Below, in pieces: positions 1 through 8,647 of a stretch of DNA of 64,000 nt. The stretch lies in the NCBI RefSeq assembly GCF_041415945.1, contig NZ_JBGCUS010000001.1, forward strand, positions 2,914,001 to 2,978,000, given 5' to 3'. The notes below the pieces were generated by a model, which searched no databases, had not been told where the DNA came from, and saw only the letters and a list, made by a program, of their open reading frames with translations. The position numbers were made by a program, and so were the translations under genes. The DNA is from Ancylobacter sp. IITR112 (GTDB lineage: Bacteria > Pseudomonadota > Alphaproteobacteria > Rhizobiales > Xanthobacteraceae). How positions within the stretch are numbered: the stretch's first letter is position 1; each line of letters starts with the position of its first letter.

Positions 1-1011
1 ATCGCCGTCATCGGCCAGGCCTTTCCGCGCACGCCGATTTCCAACCCGCGCTGGATGATTCCCGACTGGGAATTCGGCCTGCGCGAGGAAGATCTGCAGA
101 AGCAGGTGGACGAGGCCCGCGCCGCCGGCGCCGAAGTCGTCGTCCTGCTCTCGCATAACGGCTTCGATGTCGACCGCAAGCTGGCCGGCCGGGTGAAGGG
201 CATCGACGTGATCCTCACCGGCCACACCCATGATGCGCTGCCGGCGCCGGTCATGGTCGGCCCGACGCTGCTCATCGCCACCGGCTCGCATGGCAAATTC
301 ATTTCCCGGCTCGATCTGGAGGTGAAGGACGGCAAGGTGGCCGGCTTCCGCTACGGCCTGCTGCCGGTGTTCGCCGACGCCATTGCCCCGGATGCGGACA
401 TGGCGGCGCTGGTGAAGGAGCTGCGCGCGCCCTACGCCGCCGATCTCGGCCGAGTGGTCGGGCAGGCGGGTAGCCTTCTCTACCGGCGGGGCAATTTCAA
501 CGGCACCTTCGACGACATGATCTGCCAGGCCATGCTCACGGAGCGCGACGCGGAAATCGCCCTCTCCCCCGGCTTCCGCTGGGGCGGCACGCTGCTTCCG
601 GGCGACCCGATCACCTTCGACGCCATCGCCAACGCCACCGCCATCACCTACCCCGCCTGCTACCGCAACATGATGACCGGCCAGCAGTTGAAGGACGTGC
701 TGGAGGACGTGGCCGACAACATCTTCAACGCCGACCCCTATTTCCAGGGCGGCGGCGACATGGTGCGCGTCGGCGGCGTCGGCTACGCCATCGACATCGC
801 CCAGCCCATGGGCAAGCGCATCAGCGACCTGACCTATCTCAAGACCGGCCAGCCGCTTGACGCCTCCAAGACTTACGCCGTCGCCGGCTGGGCCAGCGTC
901 AACCAGGGCGTGGAAGGCCCGCCGATCTGGCAACTGGTCGAGCGCTACGTGGCCGCGGCCGGGACCGTGGACATCGCGCCGACGGCCGCGGTCAAGGTTT
1001 CCGGCGCGTGA
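1..1011 (+). CDS. soxB: SoxB thiosulfohydrolase, 3' part (5' end outside window)
   Basis: The reading frame is open from base 1, so the gene is cut by the window edge. 336 residues are visible of a protein that is usually about 560 long. SoxB is a periplasmic dinuclear-manganese enzyme of the 5'-nucleotidase/metallophosphatase superfamily. It hydrolyses the terminal sulfone sulfur from the SoxY-bound thiosulfate adduct and releases sulfate. The visible part carries the metallophosphatase motif GHTHD (about residues 74-78 of the fragment), preceded by the LLSHNGFDVD segment, and then the C-terminal 5'-nucleotidase domain with the GGDMVRVGGVGY segment. The next gene is soxC on the same strand. 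soxXYZA are expected to the left, outside the window. Confidence 0.93.
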   Translation: MAVIGQAFPRTPISNPRWMIPDWEFGLREEDLQKQVDEARAAGAEVVVLLSHNGFDVDRKLAGRVKGIDVILTGHTHDALPAPVMVGPTLLIATGSHGKFISRLDLEVKDGKVAGFRYGLLPVFADAIAPDADMAALVKELRAPYAADLGRVVGQAGSLLYRRGNFNGTFDDMICQAMLTERDAEIALSPGFRWGGTLLPGDPITFDAIANATAITYPACYRNMMTGQQLKDVLEDVADNIFNADPYFQGGGDMVRVGGVGYAIDIAQPMGKRISDLTYLKTGQPLDASKTYAVAGWASVNQGVEGPPIWQLVERYVAAAGTVDIAPTAAVKVSGA

Positions 1012-1046
1012 GGGCGGCGGGAAGGGTGCCGATGCGCGCCCTAAAT

Positions 1047-1062
1047 ATTCACAAATGCGAAT
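1047..1062. promoter_or_regulatory. ATTC-N8-GAAT operator, SqrR/BigR/SoxR-type ArsR repressor
   Basis: In the 76-base gap between soxB and soxC, ATTC (1047-1050) and GAAT (1059-1062) are separated by exactly eight bases. This is the inverted repeat reported for the persulfide-sensing ArsR-family repressor SqrR and relatives that control sulfide and sox genes. It lies 25 bases before the soxC start codon, where a bound repressor would block transcription. The assignment to a sulfur-responsive ArsR protein is inference; no such regulator gene is in the window. Confidence 0.6.
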
Positions 1063-1087
1063 GTCATTATCCGTCCGGGAGGATGCG

Positions 1088-2368
1088 ATGAACCAGACCA
1101 AGCCGGGATCGCGGGTGGATCGCCGCCGCTTCCTCACTCTCGCCGGCCTCGCCGGTGCCGGCGCGGCGGCCGGTGTGCGGCCCGCCGCCGCCGCGCCGCC
1201 GACGCCCGACCCCGATATCGTCAACCTGCCGCCCTGGACCCAGGCACTCGGCGCCGGCGTCAATAACCATCCCTATGGCATCCCCTCGCCCTTCGAGAAG
1301 GATGTGGTCCGGCGCGAGGTCACCTGGCTCACCGCCAGCAGCGAAAGCTCGGTGAGCTTCACCCCGCTCTACGCGCTCGACGGCATCATCACGCCGAACG
1401 GGCTGTGCTTCGTGCGCCATCATGGCGGCGAGGCGGAGATCGACCCGGCGCGTCATCGCTTCATGATCCATGGCATGGTCGACACGCCGCTGGTGTTCAC
1501 CATGGAGGACATCAAGCGCATGCCGGGGCGCACCAACCGGGTCTATTTCCTCGAATGCGCCGCCAATAGCGGCATGGAATGGCGCGGCGCCCAGCTCAAT
1601 GGCTGCCAGTACACCCACGGCATGATCCATAACGTCGTCTATACCGGCGTGCCGCTGCGCGCCTTTCTCGACGCGGCCGGGGTGAAGCCGAAGGGCAAAT
1701 GGGTGCTCGCCGAGGGCGCCGACGCCTCCGCCATGACCCGCTCCATCCCGCTGGAAAAGGCGATGGACGACTGCCTCGTCGCCTGGGCGATGAATGGCGA
1801 GGCGCTGCGGCCCGAGCAGGGCTACCCGCTGCGCCTCGTCGTGCCCGGCTGGGAAGGCAATATGTGGATCAAATGGCTGCGCCGCATCGAGGTGGGCGAC
1901 GAGCCCTGGGGCCAGCGCGAGGAAACGTCGAAATACACCGATCTTCTCGCCGATGGCCGCTCGCGGCGCTTCACCTTCTTCATGGACGCCAAGTCGGTCG
2001 TCACCAGCCCGAGCCCGCAGGCGCCCTTGCACGCCCGGGGGCCGAACGTGGTCTCCGGCATCGCCTGGTCGGGGCGCGGCACCATCACCCGGGTCGATGT
2101 CTCGCTCGACGGCGGCAAGAACTGGACGACCGCCCGCATCGAGGGACCGGCGCTTCCGCGCGCCATGACGCGCTTCTATCTCGATTTCGACTGGAACGGC
2201 GAGGAACTGCTGCTGCAGTCCCGCGCCATGGACGACACCGGCTATGTGCAGCCGACCAAGGCGGAACTGCGCGCCGTGCGCGGCGTCAATTCGATCTACC
2301 ACAATAACGGCATCCAGACCTGGCTGGTGCGCAGCAACGGGGAGGCGGAGAATGTCGAGGTCAGCTAG
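1088..2368 (+). CDS. soxC: SoxC, molybdenum subunit of sulfane dehydrogenase SoxCD
   Basis: 426 residues. The start at 1088 is chosen because GGGAGG lies at 1077-1082 and the N-terminus is then a clean Tat signal (RRRFLTLAG, residues 12-20, then an Ala-rich stretch). SoxC is a sulfite-oxidase-fold molybdopterin protein of the periplasm. With SoxD it oxidises the sulfane sulfur bound to SoxY and yields six extra electrons per thiosulfate. The molybdenum-ligating Cys is in YFLECAANSG (C157). The C-terminal dimerisation domain includes the SGIAWSGRGTITRVDVS strand. The end overlaps soxD by 17 bases, indicating translational coupling. Confidence 0.95.
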   Translation: MNQTKPGSRVDRRRFLTLAGLAGAGAAAGVRPAAAAPPTPDPDIVNLPPWTQALGAGVNNHPYGIPSPFEKDVVRREVTWLTASSESSVSFTPLYALDGIITPNGLCFVRHHGGEAEIDPARHRFMIHGMVDTPLVFTMEDIKRMPGRTNRVYFLECAANSGMEWRGAQLNGCQYTHGMIHNVVYTGVPLRAFLDAAGVKPKGKWVLAEGADASAMTRSIPLEKAMDDCLVAWAMNGEALRPEQGYPLRLVVPGWEGNMWIKWLRRIEVGDEPWGQREETSKYTDLLADGRSRRFTFFMDAKSVVTSPSPQAPLHARGPNVVSGIAWSGRGTITRVDVSLDGGKNWTTARIEGPALPRAMTRFYLDFDWNGEELLLQSRAMDDTGYVQPTKAELRAVRGVNSIYHNNGIQTWLVRSNGEAENVEVS

Positions 2369-3023
2369 GTCCGGGGCTCTCGCCGGGGCGTTCCTGCTCG
2401 CCTTCACCGGCCTTGCGGCGGCGGAGACGGTCAAGCTCGGCAGGCCGGCGCTGCCGGAGGAGATCAAGGCGTGGGACATCGACGTGCGCCCGGACGGCCT
2501 CGGCCTGCCCGAAGGCAAGGGATCGGTCGCCCAGGGCGAGGAACTGTTCCAGAACAATTGCGCCGCCTGTCATGGCGAATTCGGCGAGGGCGTCGGCCGC
2601 TGGCCGGTTCTCGCCGGTGGCCAGGGCACGCTGAAATCCGAGCGGCCGGAGAAGACCATCGGCTCCTTCTGGCCGGACACCTCGACCGTGTTCGACTATG
2701 TGCACCGCGCCATGCCCTTCGGCGCCGCGCAGAGCCTGCAGCCCGACGAGGTCTATGCGATCGTCGCCTATCTGCTCTATCTCAACGACGTGGTGCCGGA
2801 CGACTATGTGCTGTCGAAGGAGAATTTTCCGACCGTTTCCCTGCCGAACCGGCCGAATTTCTACGACGATGACCGCGAAACCACGGAAAAGGCGTTCTGG
2901 CACGCCACGCCCTGCATGAAGGACTGCAAGCCCAAGGTCGAGATCACCAGCCATGCGGCGGTGCTCGACGTGACGCCCGACGCCGGCAAGGAAGGCGACA
3001 AGCCCGCCGGCGCGGTCGAATGA
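2352..3023 (+). CDS. soxD: SoxD, short monohaem cytochrome c subunit of SoxCD
   Basis: 223 residues starting inside the soxC tail; GGAGG precedes the ATG at 2352. A Sec signal peptide covers about residues 1-24 (FLLAFTGLAAA). One haem c site is visible, CAACH at residues 70-74, with a likely distal Met in the AMPFG segment. Paracoccus SoxD is about 380 residues with two haem domains, so this is the short, single-haem form; the C-terminal second domain is absent. A CMKDC pair near the end is not a haem site. SoxD passes electrons from SoxC to the cytochrome c pool. Confidence 0.9.
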   Translation: MSRSARSGALAGAFLLAFTGLAAAETVKLGRPALPEEIKAWDIDVRPDGLGLPEGKGSVAQGEELFQNNCAACHGEFGEGVGRWPVLAGGQGTLKSERPEKTIGSFWPDTSTVFDYVHRAMPFGAAQSLQPDEVYAIVAYLLYLNDVVPDDYVLSKENFPTVSLPNRPNFYDDDRETTEKAFWHATPCMKDCKPKVEITSHAAVLDVTPDAGKEGDKPAGAVE

Positions 3024-3073
3024 GGCTGCGGCGGCATCCGCCGCTGCCGCCCCCACACAGGAGGGAGAACGCC

Positions 3074-3595
3074 ATGCCGAAGCTGGAGCTGAACCGCCGG
3101 AACCTGATGGCCGGCCTCGCCGCGGGCGGGGCGGCGCTTGCCTCCGAGCGCGTCGCCGCCGCGCCCGCGAAAGTCACACTGGACGCGATCCAGAAGGATG
3201 CGGAGGTCGCCTGCCTCTATCACTGCGACTATGGCGACCCCGACCGCTTTGCCCAGACGCTGAACAATATCGGCAATCACTATTCGGTCTACGGGGCGGA
3301 CCCCTTCGCCCTGCAGATCGTGCTGGTGGTGCATGCCGGCGGCATCAAGTTCTTCCTCGACAGTCTCGAAGGCACCATGTGGGCCAATGAGACGCTGCCG
3401 CCGGAACTGTTCGCCCGCGCCGAGGCCATCTCCAAGAACGGGCTGAAGGTCTATCTCTGCGAGATCACCTTCAAGCGCAACCAGCTAGACCTGTCGCGCG
3501 CCAGACAGGCCGATTTCATCTCCTTCGTGCCATCGGGGGTGGCCACCTGCGCCGCGCTCCAGGGCAAGGGCTTCGCCTATATGAAGGTCGGCTGA
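3074..3595 (+). CDS. Tat-exported DsrE/TusD-like sulfur-trafficking protein of the sox cluster
   Basis: 173 residues; AGGAGG at 3059-3064 fixes the ATG at 3074. The N-terminus NRRNLMAGLAAGGAAL looks like a twin-arginine signal, so the protein is probably periplasmic. The body matches the DsrE fold (QIVLVVHAGGIKFFLDSL, then GLKVYLCEITFKRNQLD). It has Cys residues in VACLYHCDYG, in KVYLCE, and near the end in ATCAALQGKG, the position where DsrE-type proteins often hold a sulfur-carrying Cys. The position between soxD and soxF suggests persulfide handling in thiosulfate or sulfide oxidation. The exact role is not known to me. Confidence 0.75.
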   Translation: MPKLELNRRNLMAGLAAGGAALASERVAAAPAKVTLDAIQKDAEVACLYHCDYGDPDRFAQTLNNIGNHYSVYGADPFALQIVLVVHAGGIKFFLDSLEGTMWANETLPPELFARAEAISKNGLKVYLCEITFKRNQLDLSRARQADFISFVPSGVATCAALQGKGFAYMKVG

Positions 3596-3598
3596 GGC

Positions 3599-4894
3599 AT
3601 GGCGGCGCTCAGCCGTCGCGCGCTGCTGGGCGGCGCCCTCGGCAGCCTCGCCGCCCCTGTTGGCGCCTTCCTTGCCGCCCCCGCCGTGGCACGCGGGGCC
3701 CGGCCGCGGCTGGTGATCGTCGGCGCCGGCTTCGGCGGCGCGGCGCTCGCCAGCGCCCTCGCCAACGGGCCGGACGGTCCGCTGGACATCGTGCTGGTGG
3801 AGCCCGAGCCCGGCTATTTCGCGCTCTGCCGCTCCAACCGGCTGCTGGGCGGACTGACGACGTCGCCCACGCTCTGGTTCAGCTACGAGGCGCTGGCTCG
3901 CCGAACCGGCCTGCGCCTCCTTCGGGGCCGTGCCGAGCGCATTGTTCCGGAGAGCCGGACGGTGCGGCTGGAGGACGGCACGGCCCTGCCTTTCGACGCG
4001 GCCGCCCTCGCGCCGGGGATCGGCCTCGACTATGCGAGCGTGCCCGGCTGGAGCCGCGCCGCCGCCGGGGTGATGCCGCATGGCTGGATCGGCCGCGCCC
4101 AGTTCGAACTCGTCGAGCGGCAGCTCGCCGCGGTGCCCGATGGCGGCACCCTCGTCATCCTGCCGCCCCCCGACCCCTCGCGCTGCCCGCCCGCCCCCTA
4201 TGAGCGGGCCTCGATGATGGCGCACCGCCTGCGCGCGACCGGACGCGGCAATTGCCGCATCCTCATCCTCGACTGCAAGGAACGCTTCGCCAAGATGGCG
4301 CTCTTCCTCGATGGCTGGGAGCGCTACTATCCCGGCATGATCGAATGGCTGCCGCCCTCGATCCATGAAGGGCTGGAGGAGGTCGATCCCGCCACGCGCA
4401 CGGTGCGGACCGGATTCGGCACCTATCGCGACTGCGCGCTGGTCAATGTCATCCCGGCGCAAACCGCCGGCGCGCTCGCCCTGCGCTCCGGCCTTGCCGA
4501 CCGCACCGGCTTCTGCCCGATCCGCCCCGAGGACATGGGGTCCACGCTGGTGCCGGAGCTATTCGTGCTCGGCGATGCCGCGCAGGCCGGGCCGATCCCG
4601 AAATCGGCCTATGCCGCCGTCAGCCAGTCCGCCGTCGTCGCGGCGGCGCTGCGCACCCGCCTGCTTGGCGAGGCCGCCGCACCCGCCGCCTATGCCAGCC
4701 TGTGCTGGAGCCTGCTCGCCCCCGGCGACAGCGTCACCACGGAAGGCCGCTACGCGCCCGTCGACGCGGCGCTGACCGAGGTGCAGAGCGCCGTCTCCGC
4801 GCTCGCGGAGCCCGGCGCGACACGCGCGCGGAACGACAGCGCGAGCGAGGCCTGGTTCGCCGCCGTCACAGGCCGGCTGTTCGGCCCGGTTTGA
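3599..4894 (+). CDS. soxF: SoxF, flavoprotein similar to flavocytochrome c sulfide dehydrogenase
   Basis: 431 residues; starts three bases after the previous stop. A Tat-type leader (LSRRALLGGALGSL) precedes a FAD-binding Rossmann motif VIVGAGFGGAALASAL at about residues 38-53. A second nucleotide-binding region and the FAD-contact segment ELFVLGDAAQAGPIPKSAYAAVSQ are near the C-terminus, as in the FCSD/SQR family. SoxF is a periplasmic flavoprotein with sulfide dehydrogenase activity that stimulates or reactivates the Sox system. It closes the visible sox operon. Confidence 0.88.
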   Translation: MAALSRRALLGGALGSLAAPVGAFLAAPAVARGARPRLVIVGAGFGGAALASALANGPDGPLDIVLVEPEPGYFALCRSNRLLGGLTTSPTLWFSYEALARRTGLRLLRGRAERIVPESRTVRLEDGTALPFDAAALAPGIGLDYASVPGWSRAAAGVMPHGWIGRAQFELVERQLAAVPDGGTLVILPPPDPSRCPPAPYERASMMAHRLRATGRGNCRILILDCKERFAKMALFLDGWERYYPGMIEWLPPSIHEGLEEVDPATRTVRTGFGTYRDCALVNVIPAQTAGALALRSGLADRTGFCPIRPEDMGSTLVPELFVLGDAAQAGPIPKSAYAAVSQSAVVAAALRTRLLGEAAAPAAYASLCWSLLAPGDSVTTEGRYAPVDAALTEVQSAVSALAEPGATRARNDSASEAWFAAVTGRLFGPV

Positions 4895-4994
4895 CAGGCG
4901 CGCATGCCGCGCCCGTTGCCTCGCTTCGCCTTATCGCGTAAAAGCCCGCGCTCGCCCGAGCCTGTGAATGGCAGGGCCTTCAGGAGATCAGCAC

Positions 4995-6032
4995 ATGGGC
5001 TACAAGGTCGCCATCGTCGGTGCCACGGGTAATGTGGGCCGCGAAATGCTCGACATTCTCTCCGAGCGCGGGTTCCCCGCCGACGAGGTGGTCGCGCTCG
5101 CCTCTCGCCGCTCGGTCGGCACCGAGGTTTCCTTCGGCGACAAGACCATCAAGTGCAAAGCCCTGGAGAATTACGACTTTTCCGACACCGATATCTGCCT
5201 GATGTCGGCGGGCGGCGAGGTGTCGAAGGAATGGTCGCCCAAGATCGGCCGTCAGGGCTGCGTCGTGATCGACAATTCCTCGGCCTGGCGCTACGACAGC
5301 GACGTGCCGCTGATCGTGCCGGAGGTGAACGCCGACGCCATTGCCGGCTTCACCAAGAAGAACATCATCGCCAACCCCAATTGCTCGACCGCCCAGCTCG
5401 TCGTGGCGCTGAAGCCGCTGCACGACAAGGCGACGATCAAGCGCGTGGTGGTGGCGACCTATCAGTCCGTCTCCGGCGCCGGCAAGGACGCCATGGACGA
5501 ACTGTTCGCGCAGACCCGCGCGGTGTTCGTCTCCGACCCGGTGGAAGCCAAGAAGTTCCCCAAGCGCATCGCCTTCAACGTCATTCCTCACATCGACGTC
5601 TTCATGGAAGACGGCTACACGAAGGAGGAGTGGAAGGTGATGGCCGAGACGAAGAAGATTCTCGACCCGAAGATCAAGCTTACCTGCACCGCCGTGCGCG
5701 TGCCGGTGTTCATCTCCCATTCCGAGGCGGTGAACGTCGAGTTCGAGAATCCGATCAGCGTCGAGGAAGCGACCGAAACCCTGCGCAACGCGCCGGGCGT
5801 GCTGGTCGTCGACAAGCGCGAGCCCGGCGGCTACATCACGCCCTATGAGGCGGCCGGCGAGGACGCGACCTACATCTCCCGCATCCGCGAGGATGCCACG
5901 GTGGAGAATGGCCTCGCCTTCTGGTGCGTGTCGGACAATCTGCGCAAGGGCGCGGCGCTGAACGCGGTGCAGATCGCCGAAGTGCTGGTCAACCGCAAGC
6001 TGATCCAGCCGAAGGCGCAGAAGGCGGCCTGA
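4995..6032 (+). CDS. asd: Aspartate-semialdehyde dehydrogenase
   Basis: 345 residues, the normal family length. The ATG at 4995 has AGGAG at 4982-4986. The enzyme reduces L-aspartyl-4-phosphate to aspartate semialdehyde with NADPH, the branch point to lysine/DAP, threonine and methionine. The N-terminal NADP site is AIVGATGNVGREML. The catalytic Cys is C130 in IANPNCSTAQ. The substrate-binding segment FISHSEAVNVEFE is present. Cytosolic housekeeping gene, not obviously linked to the sox genes upstream. Confidence 0.96.
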   Translation: MGYKVAIVGATGNVGREMLDILSERGFPADEVVALASRRSVGTEVSFGDKTIKCKALENYDFSDTDICLMSAGGEVSKEWSPKIGRQGCVVIDNSSAWRYDSDVPLIVPEVNADAIAGFTKKNIIANPNCSTAQLVVALKPLHDKATIKRVVVATYQSVSGAGKDAMDELFAQTRAVFVSDPVEAKKFPKRIAFNVIPHIDVFMEDGYTKEEWKVMAETKKILDPKIKLTCTAVRVPVFISHSEAVNVEFENPISVEEATETLRNAPGVLVVDKREPGGYITPYEAAGEDATYISRIREDATVENGLAFWCVSDNLRKGAALNAVQIAEVLVNRKLIQPKAQKAA

Positions 6033-6090
6033 GGCCCCGCGCGGCGGTCAGGCGTTGGCGCCACCCGCACGGGCTTGTGAAGATGAGGTA

Positions 6091-6110
6091 CGGCCGCCTG
6101 CGGGCGGCCG
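6091..6110 (+). terminator. Possible terminator hairpin after asd
   Basis: An 8-bp perfect stem CGGCCGCC / GGCGGCCG with a four-base loop, followed by a T-containing but not T-rich stretch. It lies 60 bases after the asd stop. Weak because of the poor T tail. Confidence 0.35.
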
Positions 6111-6196
6111 TTGCCGTTTGGCGGGCAATCCGTCACCATTCCGCCGAACTCGCCCGCCACCAGTCGCTCACCGCAGCGGCTCCGGAGAGGCCCGAC

Positions 6197-6835
6197 GTGA
6201 TTCAGCGACTTTTGGCGATCCTCTTCGTCCTCACTGCACTGACTGGCGGCGCCACTGCACACCCGCATGTGTGGGTGGAGGTGCATTCGGAGCTCGATTA
6301 CGCACCCGACGGCCGGCTCACCGGCGTGCGCCATCACTGGAAGTTCGACGAGGCGTTCTCAACCTATGCGCTGCAGGGTCTGGAGACCACGCCCGATGGC
6401 AAGCCGAGCGCGAAGACGCTGGAAGAGCTGGCGCAGGTGAACATCGAATCCCTGCACGAATTCGACTTCTTCACCTATGCCAAGCGCGGCAAGAAGGACA
6501 TCAAGTTCCTGCCGCCAAAGGATTATTCGCTGACCTATGACGGGACCGCGCTGACGCTGCACTTCACCCTGCCCTTCGCCGATCCGCCGGCGAAGAAGGG
6601 CGAGATGTCGCTCGACGTATACGACCCGACCTATTTCGTCGCCTTCCAGCTCGCCGATGACGACCCGGTGAAGCTCGCCGGCGATGGTGGCAGTTGCGCG
6701 CTAACCCTGCACCGCCCGGACCCGGCGGCGACGGGCAGCACGACCACGCTGTCGGAAGGCTTCTTCAACGCCCTCACCTCCGCCAGCCAGTTCGGCTCGC
6801 AATTCGCCAACCGGGTGACGGTCAAGTGCTCGTGA
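6197..6835 (+). CDS. DUF1007 family exported protein, partner of NicO exporter
   Basis: 212 residues with a GTG start at 6197, chosen for the GGAGAGG at 6183-6189 and because the protein then opens with a signal peptide (about residues 1-21) cleaved before HPHVWVEV. This His-rich mature N-terminus is typical of DUF1007 proteins. The family is regularly encoded next to NicO/RcnA-type nickel-cobalt transporters and is presumed to act as a periplasmic metal-binding partner; the exact activity is unknown. Its TGA overlaps the GTG of the next gene as GTGA. Confidence 0.85.
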   Translation: MIQRLLAILFVLTALTGGATAHPHVWVEVHSELDYAPDGRLTGVRHHWKFDEAFSTYALQGLETTPDGKPSAKTLEELAQVNIESLHEFDFFTYAKRGKKDIKFLPPKDYSLTYDGTALTLHFTLPFADPPAKKGEMSLDVYDPTYFVAFQLADDDPVKLAGDGGSCALTLHRPDPAATGSTTTLSEGFFNALTSASQFGSQFANRVTVKCS

Positions 6836-7791
6836 CGCGGCGGCTGGCCTTTCTGGCGCTGGCGGTTGCCGCCGGCGCGCTGATGCTGCACCCCGCCCTC
6901 GCTCAGAGCCCGTTCGGCGTCGGCGCCCCGGCGGCGCCGGAAAGCGGTGGCATTGCAGGATTTATCCTCGCCAAACAGGCCGAGTTCTACCGCCTGCTGA
7001 CATCAGCCGTGCGCGCCTCCAAGCAGGATGGCCATGCGGTGCTGCTGCTCGGCGGCATCTCCTTCGCCTATGGCGTGTTCCACGCCGCCGGTCCGGGCCA
7101 TGGCAAGGCGGTGATCTCGTCCTATCTGCTCGCCAATGAGGCGACGCTGAAGCGCGGCGTCGGTCTCGCCTTTGCGAGCGCGCTGGCGCAGGCACTCACC
7201 GCCATCGCCGTCGCCGGCCTGCTCGCCGCCCTGCTCGGCGCCACCGCCGCGACGATGAGCCGGGCGGTCAGCTATATCGAGCTCGCGGCCTATGGCCTCA
7301 TCGTCGTCCTCGGCCTTCGCCTCGCCTGGATCAAGGGCCGCGCGCTCATGGCCGCCTGGCGCGGCACGCCGGCCCATGTCCATGGGCCGGATTGCGGCTG
7401 CGGCGACGGGCACGCGCATATGCCGGCGCCGGAGAACCTGCCGCGCCGCGACGGCTGGCGCGACTGGTGGGGCGCGGTCATGTCGGTGGGGCTTCGCCCC
7501 TGCTCCGGCGCCATTCTCGTGCTGGTCTTCGCGCTGGCGCAGGGCATCTTCTGGGTCGGCGCCGCTTCCGCCCTGCTGATGGGGGTCGGCACGGCGCTCA
7601 CGGTGAGCGCCATCGCCGCCCTCGCGGTCTTCGCCAAGCACGCGGCGGTGCGGATCGCCGCCAACCGTTCCGGCTCCACGGCCGCGGTAGTGTTGCGCGG
7701 CATGGAGTTGCTCGCCGCCCTCGCGCTCATCGCCTTCGGCCTGGCGCTGTTCTTCGGCTATATGGCGACCGAGCGGCTGACGCTGGGATAG
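6832..7791 (+). CDS. NicO/RcnA-family nickel-cobalt transporter
   Basis: 319 residues; the GTG start at 6832 is inferred from the GTGA overlap with the DUF1007 stop. An N-terminal leader ends near ALAQ. The body is a multi-span membrane protein with the family motif HAAGPGHGKAVISSYLL (about residues 84-100) and the second signature GLRPCSGAILVLVFAL. Between them lies a His/Cys-rich loop (HVHGPDCGCGDGHAHMP) suited to Ni or Co binding. The likely role is metal export across the inner membrane. The metal cannot be told from sequence. Confidence 0.88.
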   Translation: MTRRLAFLALAVAAGALMLHPALAQSPFGVGAPAAPESGGIAGFILAKQAEFYRLLTSAVRASKQDGHAVLLLGGISFAYGVFHAAGPGHGKAVISSYLLANEATLKRGVGLAFASALAQALTAIAVAGLLAALLGATAATMSRAVSYIELAAYGLIVVLGLRLAWIKGRALMAAWRGTPAHVHGPDCGCGDGHAHMPAPENLPRRDGWRDWWGAVMSVGLRPCSGAILVLVFALAQGIFWVGAASALLMGVGTALTVSAIAALAVFAKHAAVRIAANRSGSTAAVVLRGMELLAALALIAFGLALFFGYMATERLTLG

Positions 7792-7813
7792 CTGACGGCG
7801 TCAAGAGGGCGCC

Positions 7814-8554
7814 TCAGTCCTTCAGATAGTCGAACGCCACCTTGCCGAGGCCGAGGGTAAGGTCGGTGCGGAAATGCGCCGCCGAGATCACTTCCAGCAC
7901 CGGCAGCCTGGAGACATCGGCCAGCGCATGCGGAAACAGGCCGAGCGCCGCCGGTCCGGTCCATGCCTCGTAAACCGTGATGTCTTCTAGATAATACTCG
8001 ACCAATTCACACACCCGGGCCGTGCCGTCGACATGGGGGATGATCTTCAGCACCCAGTTCGGCCCCAGAAGCGAAGCGTGCAGCGCCGCCTTGTCCAGCG
8101 CCTGATATTTATAGCCCATGGTCGCCGAAGCGACGAGCACGCTGCCATAGTTGAGCGTGCCCACCAGCGTGTCGCTCTCCACCTTCAGGCTCGGGCGGGC
8201 CAGCTTCTTGGGAAAGCCCCATAATTCGCGCCCGCCGGCGATGGGGGCCTCGTCGTCCAGATACATGGAGTGGACATAGCCGCCCTTGACGCCGTTCAGC
8301 TCGACCGGGATCACCTGCCCGGTCTCGGTGTAGTCGCCGAAGCCGGTGGAATCCGGCATGCGGATGAACTCATATTTGACGATCGGGTCGACCACCTTGA
8401 GCGGTTCGGGCACCACCTTCTCCAGCGCCGCCGGATCGGTGCGGTAGGTGATGACGAAGAATTCGCGATTGAAGAAGCGATACGGCCCCCGGGGAAAGGC
8501 GGGGCTGGTGAGCGGCATGGAATAGGCAGTGCGGCGAACGTCGTCGATCTTCAT
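7814..8554 (-). CDS. adc: Acetoacetate decarboxylase family protein
   Basis: 246 residues; AGGAG lies a few bases before the ATG on the minus strand. The family decarboxylates acetoacetate to acetone and CO2 through a Schiff-base lysine. Residues known from Clostridium Adc are all here, shifted by one: R30, E77, and the Lys pair K116/K117 in [12 protein letters not shown] full active site supports a true decarboxylase rather than an Adc-like lyase. It converges with the NicO gene and has no metabolic partner beside it. Confidence 0.9.
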   Translation of the reverse strand: MKIDDVRRTAYSMPLTSPAFPRGPYRFFNREFFVITYRTDPAALEKVVPEPLKVVDPIVKYEFIRMPDSTGFGDYTETGQVIPVELNGVKGGYVHSMYLDDEAPIAGGRELWGFPKKLARPSLKVESDTLVGTLNYGSVLVASATMGYKYQALDKAALHASLLGPNWVLKIIPHVDGTARVCELVEYYLEDITVYEAWTGPAALGLFPHALADVSRLPVLEVISAAHFRTDLTLGLGKVAFDYLKD

Positions 8555-8612
8555 GCGGGCCTTCTCCTGCGGTTGCCGACCCAGCCTAGGCGCGGAGCCC
8601 CGGCCGAGGAAA

Positions 8613-8638
8613 GCCGGGCCTGACAGAGCAGGCCCGGC
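8613..8638 (-). terminator. Terminator of the autotransporter gene
   Basis: A 10-bp perfect stem GCCGGGCCTG / CAGGCCCGGC with loop ACAGAG, ten bases beyond the autotransporter stop. On the minus strand it is followed by TTTCC, so it reads as a terminator of that gene. Confidence 0.65.
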
Positions 8639-8647
8639 CGCGCCGGC

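Noticed and set aside
2893..2935. Second haem site at the SoxD C-terminus (CMKDC)
   Set aside because: The spacing is CxxxC and no His follows, so it is not a haem c motif.
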